DNA of 64,000 bases from Burkholderia sp. 4M9327F10 (GTDB lineage: Bacteria; Pseudomonadota; Gammaproteobacteria; Burkholderiales; Burkholderiaceae): positions 1-64,000 of the forward strand of contig NZ_SCNV01000036.1 of NCBI RefSeq assembly GCF_005503145.1. Direction: 5' to 3'. Made by a program: the position numbers and the translations under genes. Each line of letters begins with the position of its first letter. Position 1 is the first letter of the stretch. This document shows, piece after piece, positions 17,227 to 26,042 of this stretch. The notes under the pieces are model-generated. The model did not search any database and was not told the DNA's origin. It saw only the letters and a list, made by a program, of their open reading frames with translations.

Positions 17227-18210
17227 ATGTCGAATCCTTCATCCTGCTTCAAGATCGTGTTCCTTGACCGCGCGACGATTCCACCGTCCACCCGACTGAA
17301 GGAATTCCCGTTTTCTCACGAGTTGCAGGTGTTCGACAAGACCGCAGCCGATGAGGTCGCCGCGAGAATCCGAGATGCAGACGTCGTGATCACCAACAAG
17401 GTCAAACTGAGTGCACAGGATATTTCGGCGGCTGAGAAGCTTAAACTCGTCGCGATCGCTGCCACCGGTACGGACAACGTCGACCTGGCCGCGTGTGCGA
17501 CCCGAAATATCGCAGTCTGCAACGTGCGCAACTACGCAACGCACACGGTTCCGGAACACACGTTCGCCCTGATCTTCGCCCTTCGTCGCAGCCTTGCGGC
17601 CTACCGCGATGCCCTGCGCGCAGGGCGATGGGCCGAATCAGGCCAGTTCTGCTTTTTTGACTTTCCAATCCGTGACCTCTCCGGCTCGACGATCGGCATT
17701 GTGGGCGATGGTGCGCTCGGCATTGCTACCGCCAATATCGCACGCGCCTTGGGCCTTCGCGTCCTTTTCTCTGCCTATAAGGGACGCTCAGACATGGGGC
17801 CGCTGTACACGCCTTTCGAGCAGATACTGCAGGAATCCGACATCATCACGCTCCATTGCCCGCTTACCAACGGAACGCACAATCTCATCGGCGATGCAGA
17901 GTTCGCACAAATGAGACGTAGACCGCTTATTATCAACACCGCGCGCGGCGGTCTCGTTGAAGAATCGGCACTGGTTCGGGCGTTACAGTCGGATCTGATT
18001 TCGGGCGCTGGCTTTGATGTAGTTACCGAAGAGCCGTTACGCCACGACCACCCATTCGCCAGAATTATGGACCATCCGGGATTCATCCTCACTCCACATA
18101 TTGCGTGGGCAAGCGAAGAGGCAATCCAGACGCTGGCAGACCAGTTGATCGATAACATCGCTGCATTCGTGGAAGGCGCCCCTCGCAACCTCGTTAACCG
18201 CGCACCGTAA
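17227..18210 (+). CDS. D-isomer-specific 2-hydroxyacid dehydrogenase (hydroxypyruvate/glyoxylate reductase-like)
   Basis: A 327-aa NAD(P)-dependent dehydrogenase. Evidence is the dinucleotide loop IGIVGDGALGIATANIA, the catalytic arginine in NTARGGLV, the glutamate in TEEPL and the histidine in LTPHIAW. The ATG at 17227 follows an AAGGA box. It most resembles glycerate dehydrogenase (HprA)-type reductases acting on hydroxypyruvate or glyoxylate. Its place directly after glycerate kinase supports this: glycerate made here would feed the kinase. A strong terminator follows at 18302. Confidence 0.9.
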   Translation: MSNPSSCFKIVFLDRATIPPSTRLKEFPFSHELQVFDKTAADEVAARIRDADVVITNKVKLSAQDISAAEKLKLVAIAATGTDNVDLAACATRNIAVCNVRNYATHTVPEHTFALIFALRRSLAAYRDALRAGRWAESGQFCFFDFPIRDLSGSTIGIVGDGALGIATANIARALGLRVLFSAYKGRSDMGPLYTPFEQILQESDIITLHCPLTNGTHNLIGDAEFAQMRRRPLIINTARGGLVEESALVRALQSDLISGAGFDVVTEEPLRHDHPFARIMDHPGFILTPHIAWASEEAIQTLADQLIDNIAAFVEGAPRNLVNRAP

Positions 18211-18301
18211 CGCGCATCACCTGCTTTCCGCGCTGACTAGCGCAGAGTTTTGCCCTGACGTGTGAGAGCGCTTGGGCCCCATGTGAGGCTGACATGGTTT
18301 G

Positions 18302-18325
18302 ACGCACCTTCGGGTGCGTTTTTTT
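18302..18325 (+). terminator. Rho-independent terminator after the dehydrogenase gene
   Basis: ACGCACC (18302-18308), a TTCG tetraloop and GGTGCGT (18313-18319) form a perfect 7-bp stem with a stable loop, followed immediately by a run of T. It reads on the plus strand and should end the glycerate kinase/dehydrogenase transcript. Confidence 0.9.
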
Positions 18326-18470
18326 GAGTAAGCGGTATTTAAGCGACACCCTACCGACGCAAGCCTGACTCAAAGAGGCTACGCGTCCATGTTGCAAACG
18401 CTGACGACCTTCAGGCCCGATGTTTCTGAGTGTTGTTCTGTCAAAAAGTGTCCACTAACAATCAACGCCG

Positions 18471-18737
18471 TCAGAAATCCCGGCTGAGCAGCGCTATGCG
18501 TTCCCCAGTGGCTGACAGGTTCTTGCTTTCAATTGCCCGAGCGATTGCATGCTTGCCTAGCTCGAAGGCAAGCATCAACTGCTTCGGTGTCGAGTCGGCC
18601 GCCCCGAGGTTCGCACGCATGATTGACGGTGGGATTTCAAACGCACAATAGCCCCATCCAAATCCATAAGCAGAAAACCATATGGCCGCGTCGCTCCGAA
18701 CCGTAGGGACTGAGACATTGGGAAGATCAATATCCAT
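18471..18737 (-). CDS. DUF1488-like small protein
   Basis: A small protein of 88 aa (91 from GTG 18746). It begins MDIDLPNVS and continues with an EIPPSIMRANLGAADSTPKQ segment, then FELGKHAIARAIESK and a C-terminal LLSRDF. This order fits the DUF1488 family common in Burkholderia, whose function is unknown. It stands alone between the module A terminator and the module B LysR gene. The assignment comes from pattern memory, and the start codon is uncertain. Confidence 0.6.
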   Translation of the reverse strand: MDIDLPNVSVPTVRSDAAIWFSAYGFGWGYCAFEIPPSIMRANLGAADSTPKQLMLAFELGKHAIARAIESKNLSATGERIALLSRDF

Positions 18738-18896
18738 GATTGGCACCGACTCGCGAGAAGATTTGGCCCAAATTCTTGCATGCTAGAATCATAATTGCGT
18801 GACAAACAGTTCATTTGTGAGCGTGCCCCCGGGTACCGTCTCGACGTTATGACGGGAAGTTGCCAGAGTGGTCCTCGACCTTATCGAAGTCCAAAT

Positions 18897-19829
18897 TCAC
18901 CCGCCAAGTGAGGGCGTCGAGTCTGTGCCCCCATCAGGTCGGGATAGAAAGTCAAAAAGACGCGCGGCTTCGGGAGCAAGCATTTCCGCATCACTCGCGC
19001 CCACCCAAAGTGTACGGTGCGCCCAGGCATCAGACAGGTTGATCAGGTGCAATCCGCTATCGAACGACTCCGTCCTCACAGCCTTCTCCGGTAGGACTCC
19101 AATGCCGAGACCTGCTTCAATCATCCGACATATCCCGTCGAAACTCGATACCTGAATCCGGAGCTTTAAAGGCCGCTCGGCGGCTATAGCTGCGTCTCGC
19201 ATGCGCATCAGTAGCGAACTGCCTGCATTGAGTCCGACATAGTCTTCATCGAGCGTTTCTGCAAACGCCATCGTGTCTCGCTTAGCGAAGCGATGTCCTT
19301 CAGCTACGATCAACACAAGCTTGTCCCGTCGGTAAAGGCGGCGCTCCAGCCCTGGTGCGGGGACGTTGTCCGCAAATATGCCGAGCTCTGCCTTACCCGA
19401 AGCAACCGCATCGACGATCTCGCCGCTTAGCCGCTCTTCCAGGCTAACTTTCACGCCCCGGTTCGCGTCGAGAAAGCACGCCAGGTCGTCGGGCAAGAAC
19501 TGAACGATTGCAGAGGTATTTGCCCAAACCCGCACATGGCCGCGTACACCAATCGCGTAATCGCTCATCTCGTTTGCCATGCTGTTGACCTGATCCAGCA
19601 CGCGCAATGCGTGCTCGTGCAGGCCTCGTCCTGCGGCCGTCAGTTCAACACCTCTCGCCCGGCGAATCAGCAAGATGCAGTCTGTGACGGATTCGAGATC
19701 GGAGATGCGCTTGCTGACCGCCGAAAGTGTGAGACCACCGTGCTCTGCGGCTTTCGTCAGACTGCCATGTTCAGCGACAAGGTGAAAAACCCGCAGGGAC
19801 TGCAGGTCGAAATGGCTAGGGTTAATCAT
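18897..19829 (-). CDS. LysR-family transcriptional regulator (module B)
   Basis: A 310-aa LysR regulator with the N-terminal HTH (FDLQSLRVFHLVAEHGSLTKA, then TLSAVSKRISDLE) and a type 2 periplasmic-binding-like effector domain from about residue 90. I chose ATG 19829, since the frame upstream is not LysR-like. It is downstream of and parallel to the HMG-CoA-lyase/CoA-transferase genes, which it probably controls. Its effector domain is clearly similar to that of the LysR at 29606-30550 (shared LPDDLA and LEERLS motifs), so the two are likely paralogues sensing related acids. Confidence 0.92.
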   Translation of the reverse strand: MINPSHFDLQSLRVFHLVAEHGSLTKAAEHGGLTLSAVSKRISDLESVTDCILLIRRARGVELTAAGRGLHEHALRVLDQVNSMANEMSDYAIGVRGHVRVWANTSAIVQFLPDDLACFLDANRGVKVSLEERLSGEIVDAVASGKAELGIFADNVPAPGLERRLYRRDKLVLIVAEGHRFAKRDTMAFAETLDEDYVGLNAGSSLLMRMRDAAIAAERPLKLRIQVSSFDGICRMIEAGLGIGVLPEKAVRTESFDSGLHLINLSDAWAHRTLWVGASDAEMLAPEAARLFDFLSRPDGGTDSTPSLGG

Positions 19830-19975
19830 GTCGAAGAGGGATGTTTCCCGGTTTTTACCCCGAGTAGCGTACACCCTTGCCGAAGCCACACGAACCACGG
19901 TTTGCGGACACAGCCGCGCCCCGAAAGCAAAAGCGCCGCGCTCAGCGCGGCCCACGTGTCCCGGAAGGTTACGGT

Positions 19976-20941
19976 TCAATGGCAGACTGCACGCTGCTCT
20001 GGCTTACCGTCGGCCGCGGTGTCCGGCATCGGATGAAGATCCAGCCGGCGCCCTGCCTTGAGTAACTGGCTAGGTACATCGTGACCAATCAGACTTGGGA
20101 GGCGTGCCGAAGCAGCGAGGGCCACCATCAGATCCACTCCTGTGTCGTACCCTTCCAGCTCGAGCATGTGCACAAGTTCCTCGGTGCATGCATTGCCTGT
20201 CGCACCGGGTGCATACGGGCACCCGCCGAGACCACCCAGCGATGCATCGAACCGATCGATGCCTGCATCCAACGCGGCCAGCGTGTTCGCGAGTGCCATG
20301 CCACGGGTGTTGTGAAAGTGCAGCGTCAGTTCCAGATCCGGAAATGTCGCTCGCGCCTTACGACAAAGAGTGCGCACCTGCGAAGGAAATGCCATACCGG
20401 TCGTATCGCACAGCGTGACGCCTCTCACACCCAATTCGACGAAGCAATGCATCCACCGCATTACCTCCTCAACGGGAACATCGCCTTCCATGGGACATCC
20501 CATCGCGGTCGAGAGAGATACGTTGATTGCAACACCGGTCGCTTTCACTACCGAGATCACATTGCTAAGCTGCGCAAACGACTGCTCCCGCGACATACGA
20601 AGATTGGTCATGTTGTGGCTTTCGCTCACCGACATCACGAGGTTCACCTCGTCGACGCCACATGACAGGGCTCGCTCCGCTCCGCGGGCATTCGGCACCA
20701 GCACGGTGTACTCGACGCCGGGTTGCCGTTTGATCTGATGCATCACCGCTTCGGCATCACGCAACGCAGGGATGGCCTTGGGCGAAGTAAACGAAGTGAC
20801 TTCGATCTTTGCGAAACCGCACTGGCTCAGTTGGTTGATAAGGTCAATCTTCTGCTCGGTTTCAACAAACTGTGCTTCATTCTGAAAACCGTCGCGTGTT
20901 GCGACTTCCTGCATATAGAGCCGCTTTTTCGATTCGGACAT
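19976..20941 (-). CDS. Hydroxymethylglutaryl-CoA lyase-like enzyme
   Basis: A 321-aa DRE-TIM metallolyase. It shows EVATRDGFQNEA (metal-binding Asp and catalytic Arg), KIEVTSFTSPKAIP, SLSTAMGCPMEG, HFHNTRGMALAN with the two metal-ligand histidines, and GGLGGCPYAPGATGN containing the active-site cysteine. All are HMG-CoA lyase signatures, giving acetoacetate plus acetyl-CoA. Some homologues act on citramalyl- or other 3-hydroxyacyl-CoAs. ATG 20941 follows a GAGAGGA box. It lies 13 bp after the CoA-transferase gene, so 3-hydroxy-3-methylglutarate or a close relative may be activated and then cleaved. Confidence 0.93.
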   Translation of the reverse strand: MSESKKRLYMQEVATRDGFQNEAQFVETEQKIDLINQLSQCGFAKIEVTSFTSPKAIPALRDAEAVMHQIKRQPGVEYTVLVPNARGAERALSCGVDEVNLVMSVSESHNMTNLRMSREQSFAQLSNVISVVKATGVAINVSLSTAMGCPMEGDVPVEEVMRWMHCFVELGVRGVTLCDTTGMAFPSQVRTLCRKARATFPDLELTLHFHNTRGMALANTLAALDAGIDRFDASLGGLGGCPYAPGATGNACTEELVHMLELEGYDTGVDLMVALAASARLPSLIGHDVPSQLLKAGRRLDLHPMPDTAADGKPEQRAVCH

Positions 20942-20954
20942 GATTCCTCTCCAG

Positions 20955-22145
20955 TTAGATGATACGGCGTGAACGCCATTCAGCACGGGTGGCCCCGTCG
21001 ACGCCGAGGTTCGCGAGAATGTCATCCGTATGCTGACCGAGCGTGGGCGCCTGTTCCCGCACCGTACCAGGCGTGACGCTGAGTTTCGGCACGATTCCGG
21101 GCACCTCGACAGGCGTCCCGTCCGCAAGCGTTGAATTCAGAATCATGTCGCGGGCCTTGTAATGCGGATCATCAGCAATATCGGCGATATCGTAGATCTT
21201 CCCGGCAGGAATGCCTGCGTCATTCAACGCACTTAGCACTTCATGAAGTGCGAGTCGCGCCGCCCACTCGCCGATAGCGGCGTCGATTTTCTCGACCTGC
21301 TTCACCCGACCGTCATTCTGCGCAAGAGCCGGATCATTGCCCAAGTCTGGACGACCGATCAGTTCCATCAGACGCCTGTAGATACTGTCGCCGTTCCCCG
21401 CGATGAGTGCGTATTTGCCATCACGGCAGCGATATGCGTTCGTCGGCGCAATACCCGGCAACGAACTCCCAGCTGGCTGCCTGACGGCCCCGAACACCGA
21501 GTACTCCGGCAGCATGCTCTCCATCATGTTGAAGACAGACTCGTACAAAGCGACATCGATTACTTGCCCGGTTCCGCCGTTCTGCTCTCGGTGCCGCAGC
21601 GCCAGCAACACACCAATTACACCGTGCAGCGCAGAGAGCGAATCTCCGATGGACACCCCTACTCTCACCGGAGTGCGTCCCGGCTCGCCGCTAAGGTGGC
21701 GCAAACCACCCATCGCCTCACCGATGACCCCAAAACCCGGACGATCACGGTAAGGGCCAGTCTGACCATATCCGGACACGCGCAACATGATCAAGCCCGG
21801 ATTTATCTCGCTAAGGACTTCCCAGCCAAGCCCCCAACCCTCAAGTGTTCCAGGACGGAAATTCTCAATGAGGACGTCGCTCTCGGCGACTAGCCGGCGC
21901 ACTATGTCCTGGCCCTCTGGCACACGAAGATCCAGTGTCAGTGATCGCTTGTTACGCGACTGCGCAGACCACCACACCGAAGTGTCGTCGTGCAGCATAC
22001 GCCATTTCCGAAGCGGATCGCCTTTCTCTGGCGGTTCAATCTTGATGACATCTGCGCCGAACTCGGCGAGCATTTTTCCCGCGAACGGACCTGCAATCAG
22101 TTGCCCCAGTTCCAGTACACGTACGCCAGACAACGGACTTGTCAT
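20955..22145 (-). CDS. Class III (CaiB/BaiF) CoA-transferase, module B
   Basis: A 396-aa family III CoA-transferase. It shows VLELGQLIAGPFAGKMLAEF, DVIKIEPPEKGDPLR, and the conserved RVGVSIGDSLSALHG containing the catalytic Asp. It is of the succinyl-CoA:dicarboxylate type, related to glutarate/HMG CoA-transferase (SUGCT), and differs from the module A and C enzymes. ATG 22145 follows GGAGG. It is paired with the HMG-CoA-lyase-like gene, so its likely acceptor is hydroxymethylglutarate or a C5 analogue. A 23-codon stub of a similar gene occurs at 46095. Confidence 0.9.
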   Translation of the reverse strand: MTSPLSGVRVLELGQLIAGPFAGKMLAEFGADVIKIEPPEKGDPLRKWRMLHDDTSVWWSAQSRNKRSLTLDLRVPEGQDIVRRLVAESDVLIENFRPGTLEGWGLGWEVLSEINPGLIMLRVSGYGQTGPYRDRPGFGVIGEAMGGLRHLSGEPGRTPVRVGVSIGDSLSALHGVIGVLLALRHREQNGGTGQVIDVALYESVFNMMESMLPEYSVFGAVRQPAGSSLPGIAPTNAYRCRDGKYALIAGNGDSIYRRLMELIGRPDLGNDPALAQNDGRVKQVEKIDAAIGEWAARLALHEVLSALNDAGIPAGKIYDIADIADDPHYKARDMILNSTLADGTPVEVPGIVPKLSVTPGTVREQAPTLGQHTDDILANLGVDGATRAEWRSRRII

Positions 22146-22465
22146 CTTTGCCTCCAGTTCAATGTCTCGCAATTCAGTTATCGTGGAGCATTTCTGCGCC
22201 GCTGATAATCGAACAATGTTCAAGGATCCTTTCTCCGCTGGAAACGCATATGAACGGTAGGTACCTTGTTCCTAAAGTCTGCAACCGGAGATGCAATCCA
22301 ACACCTGCTGTTCATCGCCCTATAGCGGGTCTGTCGGATCTGCCGTTCTGATGTCAGGAACATGTGGAAGCTAATTCCCGTTACGTATTACCCGTTTCAG
22401 CCTTTAATAGCTTTGAATATTCACGGCAGGAACTGACACCGCACCGGTATCGGTCCGAAAAACAA

Positions 22466-23914
22466 CTAGATGGGGTTAATCTCGTTTTGACTGCGGCGAG
22501 TTGTTCTCGGACCAAAAGCCCGCACGACAGTAGCGACGATCGCAAGTGCCACGGAGATAACGCCAAACATCGCGCCGGGACCATGCTCGTTAAGCACCGG
22601 GAGCAGGATAAATGGCAACGAGCCGCTGACGATTCGTGACAATGCGTAGGTGCTACCGATGGCAGTCGAGCGCACTCGAGCCGGGAAGATTTCTGCCTGG
22701 TAGACGTGATAGGCGTTGCTGAATACGTTCGAGGCACATGTAGTTAAGAAGCCGAATAGAACAATCAGAAGCGTGCTGTCCGAATATGCAAAGCCGAGGC
22801 CGAACATGGCGATTGAGAGAATCCCACCAATAACGAGGGTTCGGCGTTCGAACCAGTTGAGTAACGGAATTGACAGCAGCGAGCCCACCGGATATCCGAT
22901 GAACGACAGCGCCATGAACAACGTGCTGTCCGTAACGTCGAAGCCACGGCTTTTCACAACAAGGCTCGCCAAGGTTCCGAAGCCGTAATACCCGAATGCC
23001 TGAAACAGGTGAAATACGACGAGCATCGCGTAGCGTTTGCCATAGGGAGCGCGGCGCAGTAACGCTATGCGTTCGCCCAACCCCATCGGATGCCGGAGGG
23101 CCAAGCTCTCTTCGATGAGGGTCGGAACAGGTACACCGGCACTATCAGCGAAGCGCCGCAACTGGGCGTGCGCTTCCTGCACACGCCCGCGTGCCATCAA
23201 CCAGCGCGGACTTTCCGGGATACGATGCTGAACGAACATGACGAACACGCCGCCGAGACTCCCAATCGCGAGAATAATGCGCCATCCCGCTATCGGTCCG
23301 AAATGCAATGGGTTTAACCATACGGCGAAGAATCCAACCAACGGAACCGCAACGTATGAGGTGGTATAGGCCCACGCGGCGAGTCGTCCGCGCCGTTCCT
23401 TCGGCAGGATTTCGGAAAGGAAAGTGTCGGCGACGGGATAGAGCGCGCCAACGCCGAGCCCGGTCAGGAATCGGCAGATAACAAGCATTCCTGCGTTGAC
23501 TGAGAACGCGCCCAGAAGTGAGAAGGCACTGTACCAGATCAGATATAACGTGAACGCCTTGCGCCGACCGATACGATCTGCGAGGCTGCCAAGAAAGAAA
23601 GAACCGAAAAACATGCCGATAAATGCGGACGCGAGCAGCAGCTTGAAATCACTGCTGAGGCGACTGAGGCCGTATTCGTTCTGGAGCGCCGTGCCAATCG
23701 AACTGACGAGGAAGATCTCGTACATGTCGAAGAACAGGCCGATACCGATTACCCACACGACGAACCGATGCAGGGATCCAACAGGCATGTCGTCCATGAA
23801 ATCGCTGAGCGTTGCAGCGCGACTCTGCTTCTCCTGAACGCTCGCAGCATGCGATACCGCGGAAGGCGTCTGGGCCCCACCCTCCTTGCCCAGACCGATC
23901 TGGTTGCCATTCAT
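22466..23914 (-). CDS. MFS transporter, organic-acid/H+ symporter type
   Basis: A 482-aa major facilitator protein with 12 predicted helices. The loop 2-3 signature is GSLADRIGRRKAFT, followed by RFLTGLGVGALYPVADTFLSE and LPKERRGRLAAW. It opens with a hydrophilic 45-residue tail. It resembles the sugar/aromatic-acid MFS transporters that often serve single catabolic operons. ATG 23914 follows AGGAGA. It lies upstream of the module B enzymes on the same strand and so probably imports their substrate. Confidence 0.9.
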   Translation of the reverse strand: MNGNQIGLGKEGGAQTPSAVSHAASVQEKQSRAATLSDFMDDMPVGSLHRFVVWVIGIGLFFDMYEIFLVSSIGTALQNEYGLSRLSSDFKLLLASAFIGMFFGSFFLGSLADRIGRRKAFTLYLIWYSAFSLLGAFSVNAGMLVICRFLTGLGVGALYPVADTFLSEILPKERRGRLAAWAYTTSYVAVPLVGFFAVWLNPLHFGPIAGWRIILAIGSLGGVFVMFVQHRIPESPRWLMARGRVQEAHAQLRRFADSAGVPVPTLIEESLALRHPMGLGERIALLRRAPYGKRYAMLVVFHLFQAFGYYGFGTLASLVVKSRGFDVTDSTLFMALSFIGYPVGSLLSIPLLNWFERRTLVIGGILSIAMFGLGFAYSDSTLLIVLFGFLTTCASNVFSNAYHVYQAEIFPARVRSTAIGSTYALSRIVSGSLPFILLPVLNEHGPGAMFGVISVALAIVATVVRAFGPRTTRRSQNEINPI

Positions 23915-24009
23915 GGCGTCTCCTGAATATTACGATAAAGAGTTTCCGCCCGAGGTCTTTATGCCTCGGTGCGTTGTTGATGCAAAAAAGAACGCCCCGT
24001 GTACAGGCC

Positions 24010-24393
24010 TTACCGAAGCTCGGATATCTCAATCAGATTGAGATCGGGGTCACGCACGTACACCGAACGGATCTTCTGCGTCGCACCGGTGCGTTCGACC
24101 GGTCCTTCGATAATCGGCCAGTTGCAGGAGTTCAGATGCGCGACGACGTCTTCGAGCGGAACCGTAGCAATGAAACACAGGTCGAGTGCGCCCGGTACCG
24201 GAACATGCGCCTTAGGCTCGAACTCTGCGCCGCGCACATGAAGGTTGATCTTCTGGTTGCCAAAGCGGAATGCCAGCCGACCCGCGCCGAACGTTTCCAA
24301 CTCCATTTGCAGGACTTTCGTATAGAAGTGCTTCGTCGCATCGGGATCGACGCAGGTCAATACAAGATGGTCCAAGTGGTCAATTAATGACAT
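24010..24393 (-). CDS. VOC-family protein, STM3117-like
   Basis: A 127-aa vicinal-oxygen-chelate (glyoxalase-fold) protein with two beta-alpha-beta-beta-beta repeats. It has HLVLTCVDPDATKHFYTKVL, then RFGNQKINLHV, GALDLCFIATVPLEDV, GPVERTGA and DPDLNLIEIS. The pattern matches the STM3117 type of VOC protein. STM3117 sits next to the itaconate-degradation genes in Salmonella SPI-13, an interesting echo of the CitE, MaoC and CoA-transferase genes here. ATG 24393 follows AGGAG. It leads the module B minus-strand genes. Its reaction is unknown; methylglyoxal or a CoA-ester intermediate are possible targets. Confidence 0.85.
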   Translation of the reverse strand: MSLIDHLDHLVLTCVDPDATKHFYTKVLQMELETFGAGRLAFRFGNQKINLHVRGAEFEPKAHVPVPGALDLCFIATVPLEDVVAHLNSCNWPIIEGPVERTGATQKIRSVYVRDPDLNLIEISELR

Positions 24394-25120
24394 CTTTAGC
24401 TCCTTGTGTATGTAAGGGTGCACCGCTTCGTCATCGACGGAAACGGCAAGCGTCAAACGCAAGTCGATGCGGCGGCTCTACATCGACAACTGGCTCGCAA
24501 ACTTTCAAGCAGCAGCACGGAGATTCCCTGTGAGGTCCGTTGGCGGATGCCTCGCATCCGTCGGACTCGGACACGTGAGGACGCTTGCCATGTCGCAAAC
24601 GGCGCGCACTATCGCCCAGGGGCCGCCAGGAGACACGTTCGTGTGGGCGATACCGAGCGTTGGGAGCGCCTCATCGGTGCCCTGACAAGTGCAGAAACTG
24701 TGCGATGAATGGCAGCCGACGCGCGGTCCAGCCTGAGCGTCGATCCGTGAGCGGATCCGGCGTCGACGATCGGTGCGTGCTGCCCCCCTGAAAGCGTTGC
24801 CGTACGACTCTCCATACGCCGAACTCCGCCATAACGTTTTGGTTATGAAAAGATCTGCAGTGAACCCGCCCAATTCGAACGCCCGATCGCGCCCCATCTG
24901 CGCTTCATCAAGCGTTTCCAACGCGTCACCGTTTCATGGTGTCTATGTTGCGGGATTTTTAAGGGCTAGATAATCGATGAATGGTCAAGTGTGCTTTCCC
25001 GCAGGGAAAGGCACGCCGGACGTGAGCACAGAGCCTCATGCTTCGTACGCTCTCTATCTGAAGGCTACCGGGTCGTCAAAGAAAATATCGGTTATCTCCG
25101 GCCACCATAGGCCTTACTTA
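24394..25120. other. Gap between the VOC gene and the IS5 element
   Basis: No gene is supported in these 727 bases. Short frames on both strands lack recognisable domains or ribosome-binding sites. The module B promoter should lie near the left edge. The bases before 25121 may be the former spacer between modules B and C. Confidence 0.4.
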
Positions 25121-26021
25121 GAACCCTTAACAAAATGAATAAAGGGCTGTTTACTGTCGATGAATCCTGTTAACCTTTTCATTGTTTCGACGACGAAAAG
25201 GACATGGCTAAACCCATACTCGACGACGAACTTTGGGCACTCATCGAGCCGTTGCTGCCCCCTCCCAAACCAAGGCGAAGCCGTTATCCAGGGCGCAAGC
25301 CGCTCGATGATCGTGCGCTGCTCACGGGCATCCTGTTCATCCTGCAGACGGGTCTGCGCTGGGACCTGCTGCCGCGCGAAATGGGCTGCGGCAGCGGCAT
25401 GAGTTGCTGGCGCCGTCTGCGGGACTGGCAGGCTGCCGGCGTCTGGGACCGACTGCATGAAGTCCTGCTCGCAAAGCTGCGCGCGGCTGACCAGATTGAC
25501 TGGTCCCGTGTCGTCGTCGATTCCTCCTCGATCCGAGCAGTGGGCGCAGGTCAAAAACGGGACCGAATCCCACGGACCGCGCGCGACCCGGTTCAAAGCA
25601 CCACCTCATCACCGAAGCGCAGGGCATCCCGCTCGCGGTAATCCTCACGGGCGCCAACCGCCACGATGTTACCCAGCTTCACCCACTGGTTGACGCCATC
25701 GCGCCCATTGCCGGCAAGCGCGGCCGGCCGCTCTCGAAGCCTCGCATTGTTCAGGGCGACCGGGGCTACGATCACGACAAATACCGTCGTCCGCTACACG
25801 CAGCCGGCATCGCGACTGAAATCGCCCGACGCGGCCAGCCACACGGCAGCGGGCTAGGCAAAACACGCTGGGTTGTTGAGCGCACCATTTCATGGCTCCA
25901 CAACTTCCGACGATTGCGAATCCGCTTCGAACGTCTTGCATTCATCCATGAAGCCTTCATGAAACTCGCCTGCTGCATTATCTGTTGGCGAAAACTGCAG
26001 AGCTCATTTTGTTAACGCTTC
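25121..26021 (+). mobile_element. IS5-family insertion sequence, about 901 bp
   Basis: Imperfect 18-bp inverted repeats bound the element: GAACCCTTAACAAAATGA at the left and, read on the other strand, GAAGCGTTAACAAAATGA at the right. TTA is found directly outside both ends (25118-25120 and 26022-26024), consistent with the 2-4-bp TNA-type target duplication of the IS427/IS1031 subgroup. A single transposase region in two frames fills the interior. Both ends are intact. It sits between the divergent or tandem catabolic modules and does not appear to break a gene. Confidence 0.88.
25204..26015 (+). CDS. IS5-family transposase encoded in two frames (-1 shift)
   Basis: The first frame (25204 to about 25560) gives MAKPILDDELWALIEPLLPP, a DDRALLTGILFILQTGLRWD segment and the first catalytic Asp in VVVDSSSIRAVGAG. 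At CAAAAACGG the homologous protein continues in the -1 frame: GPNPTDRARPGSKHHL, then TGANRHDV, the second Asp in QGDRGYDHD, the catalytic Glu in VVERTISWL, and a stop at 26013-26015. The join lies on a run of five A residues. It may be programmed frameshifting, as known for several IS5 members, or a one-base loss. All three DDE residues are retained. Confidence 0.85.
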
Positions 26022-26042
26022 TTAGGACCGTCCCGCGTCCGG

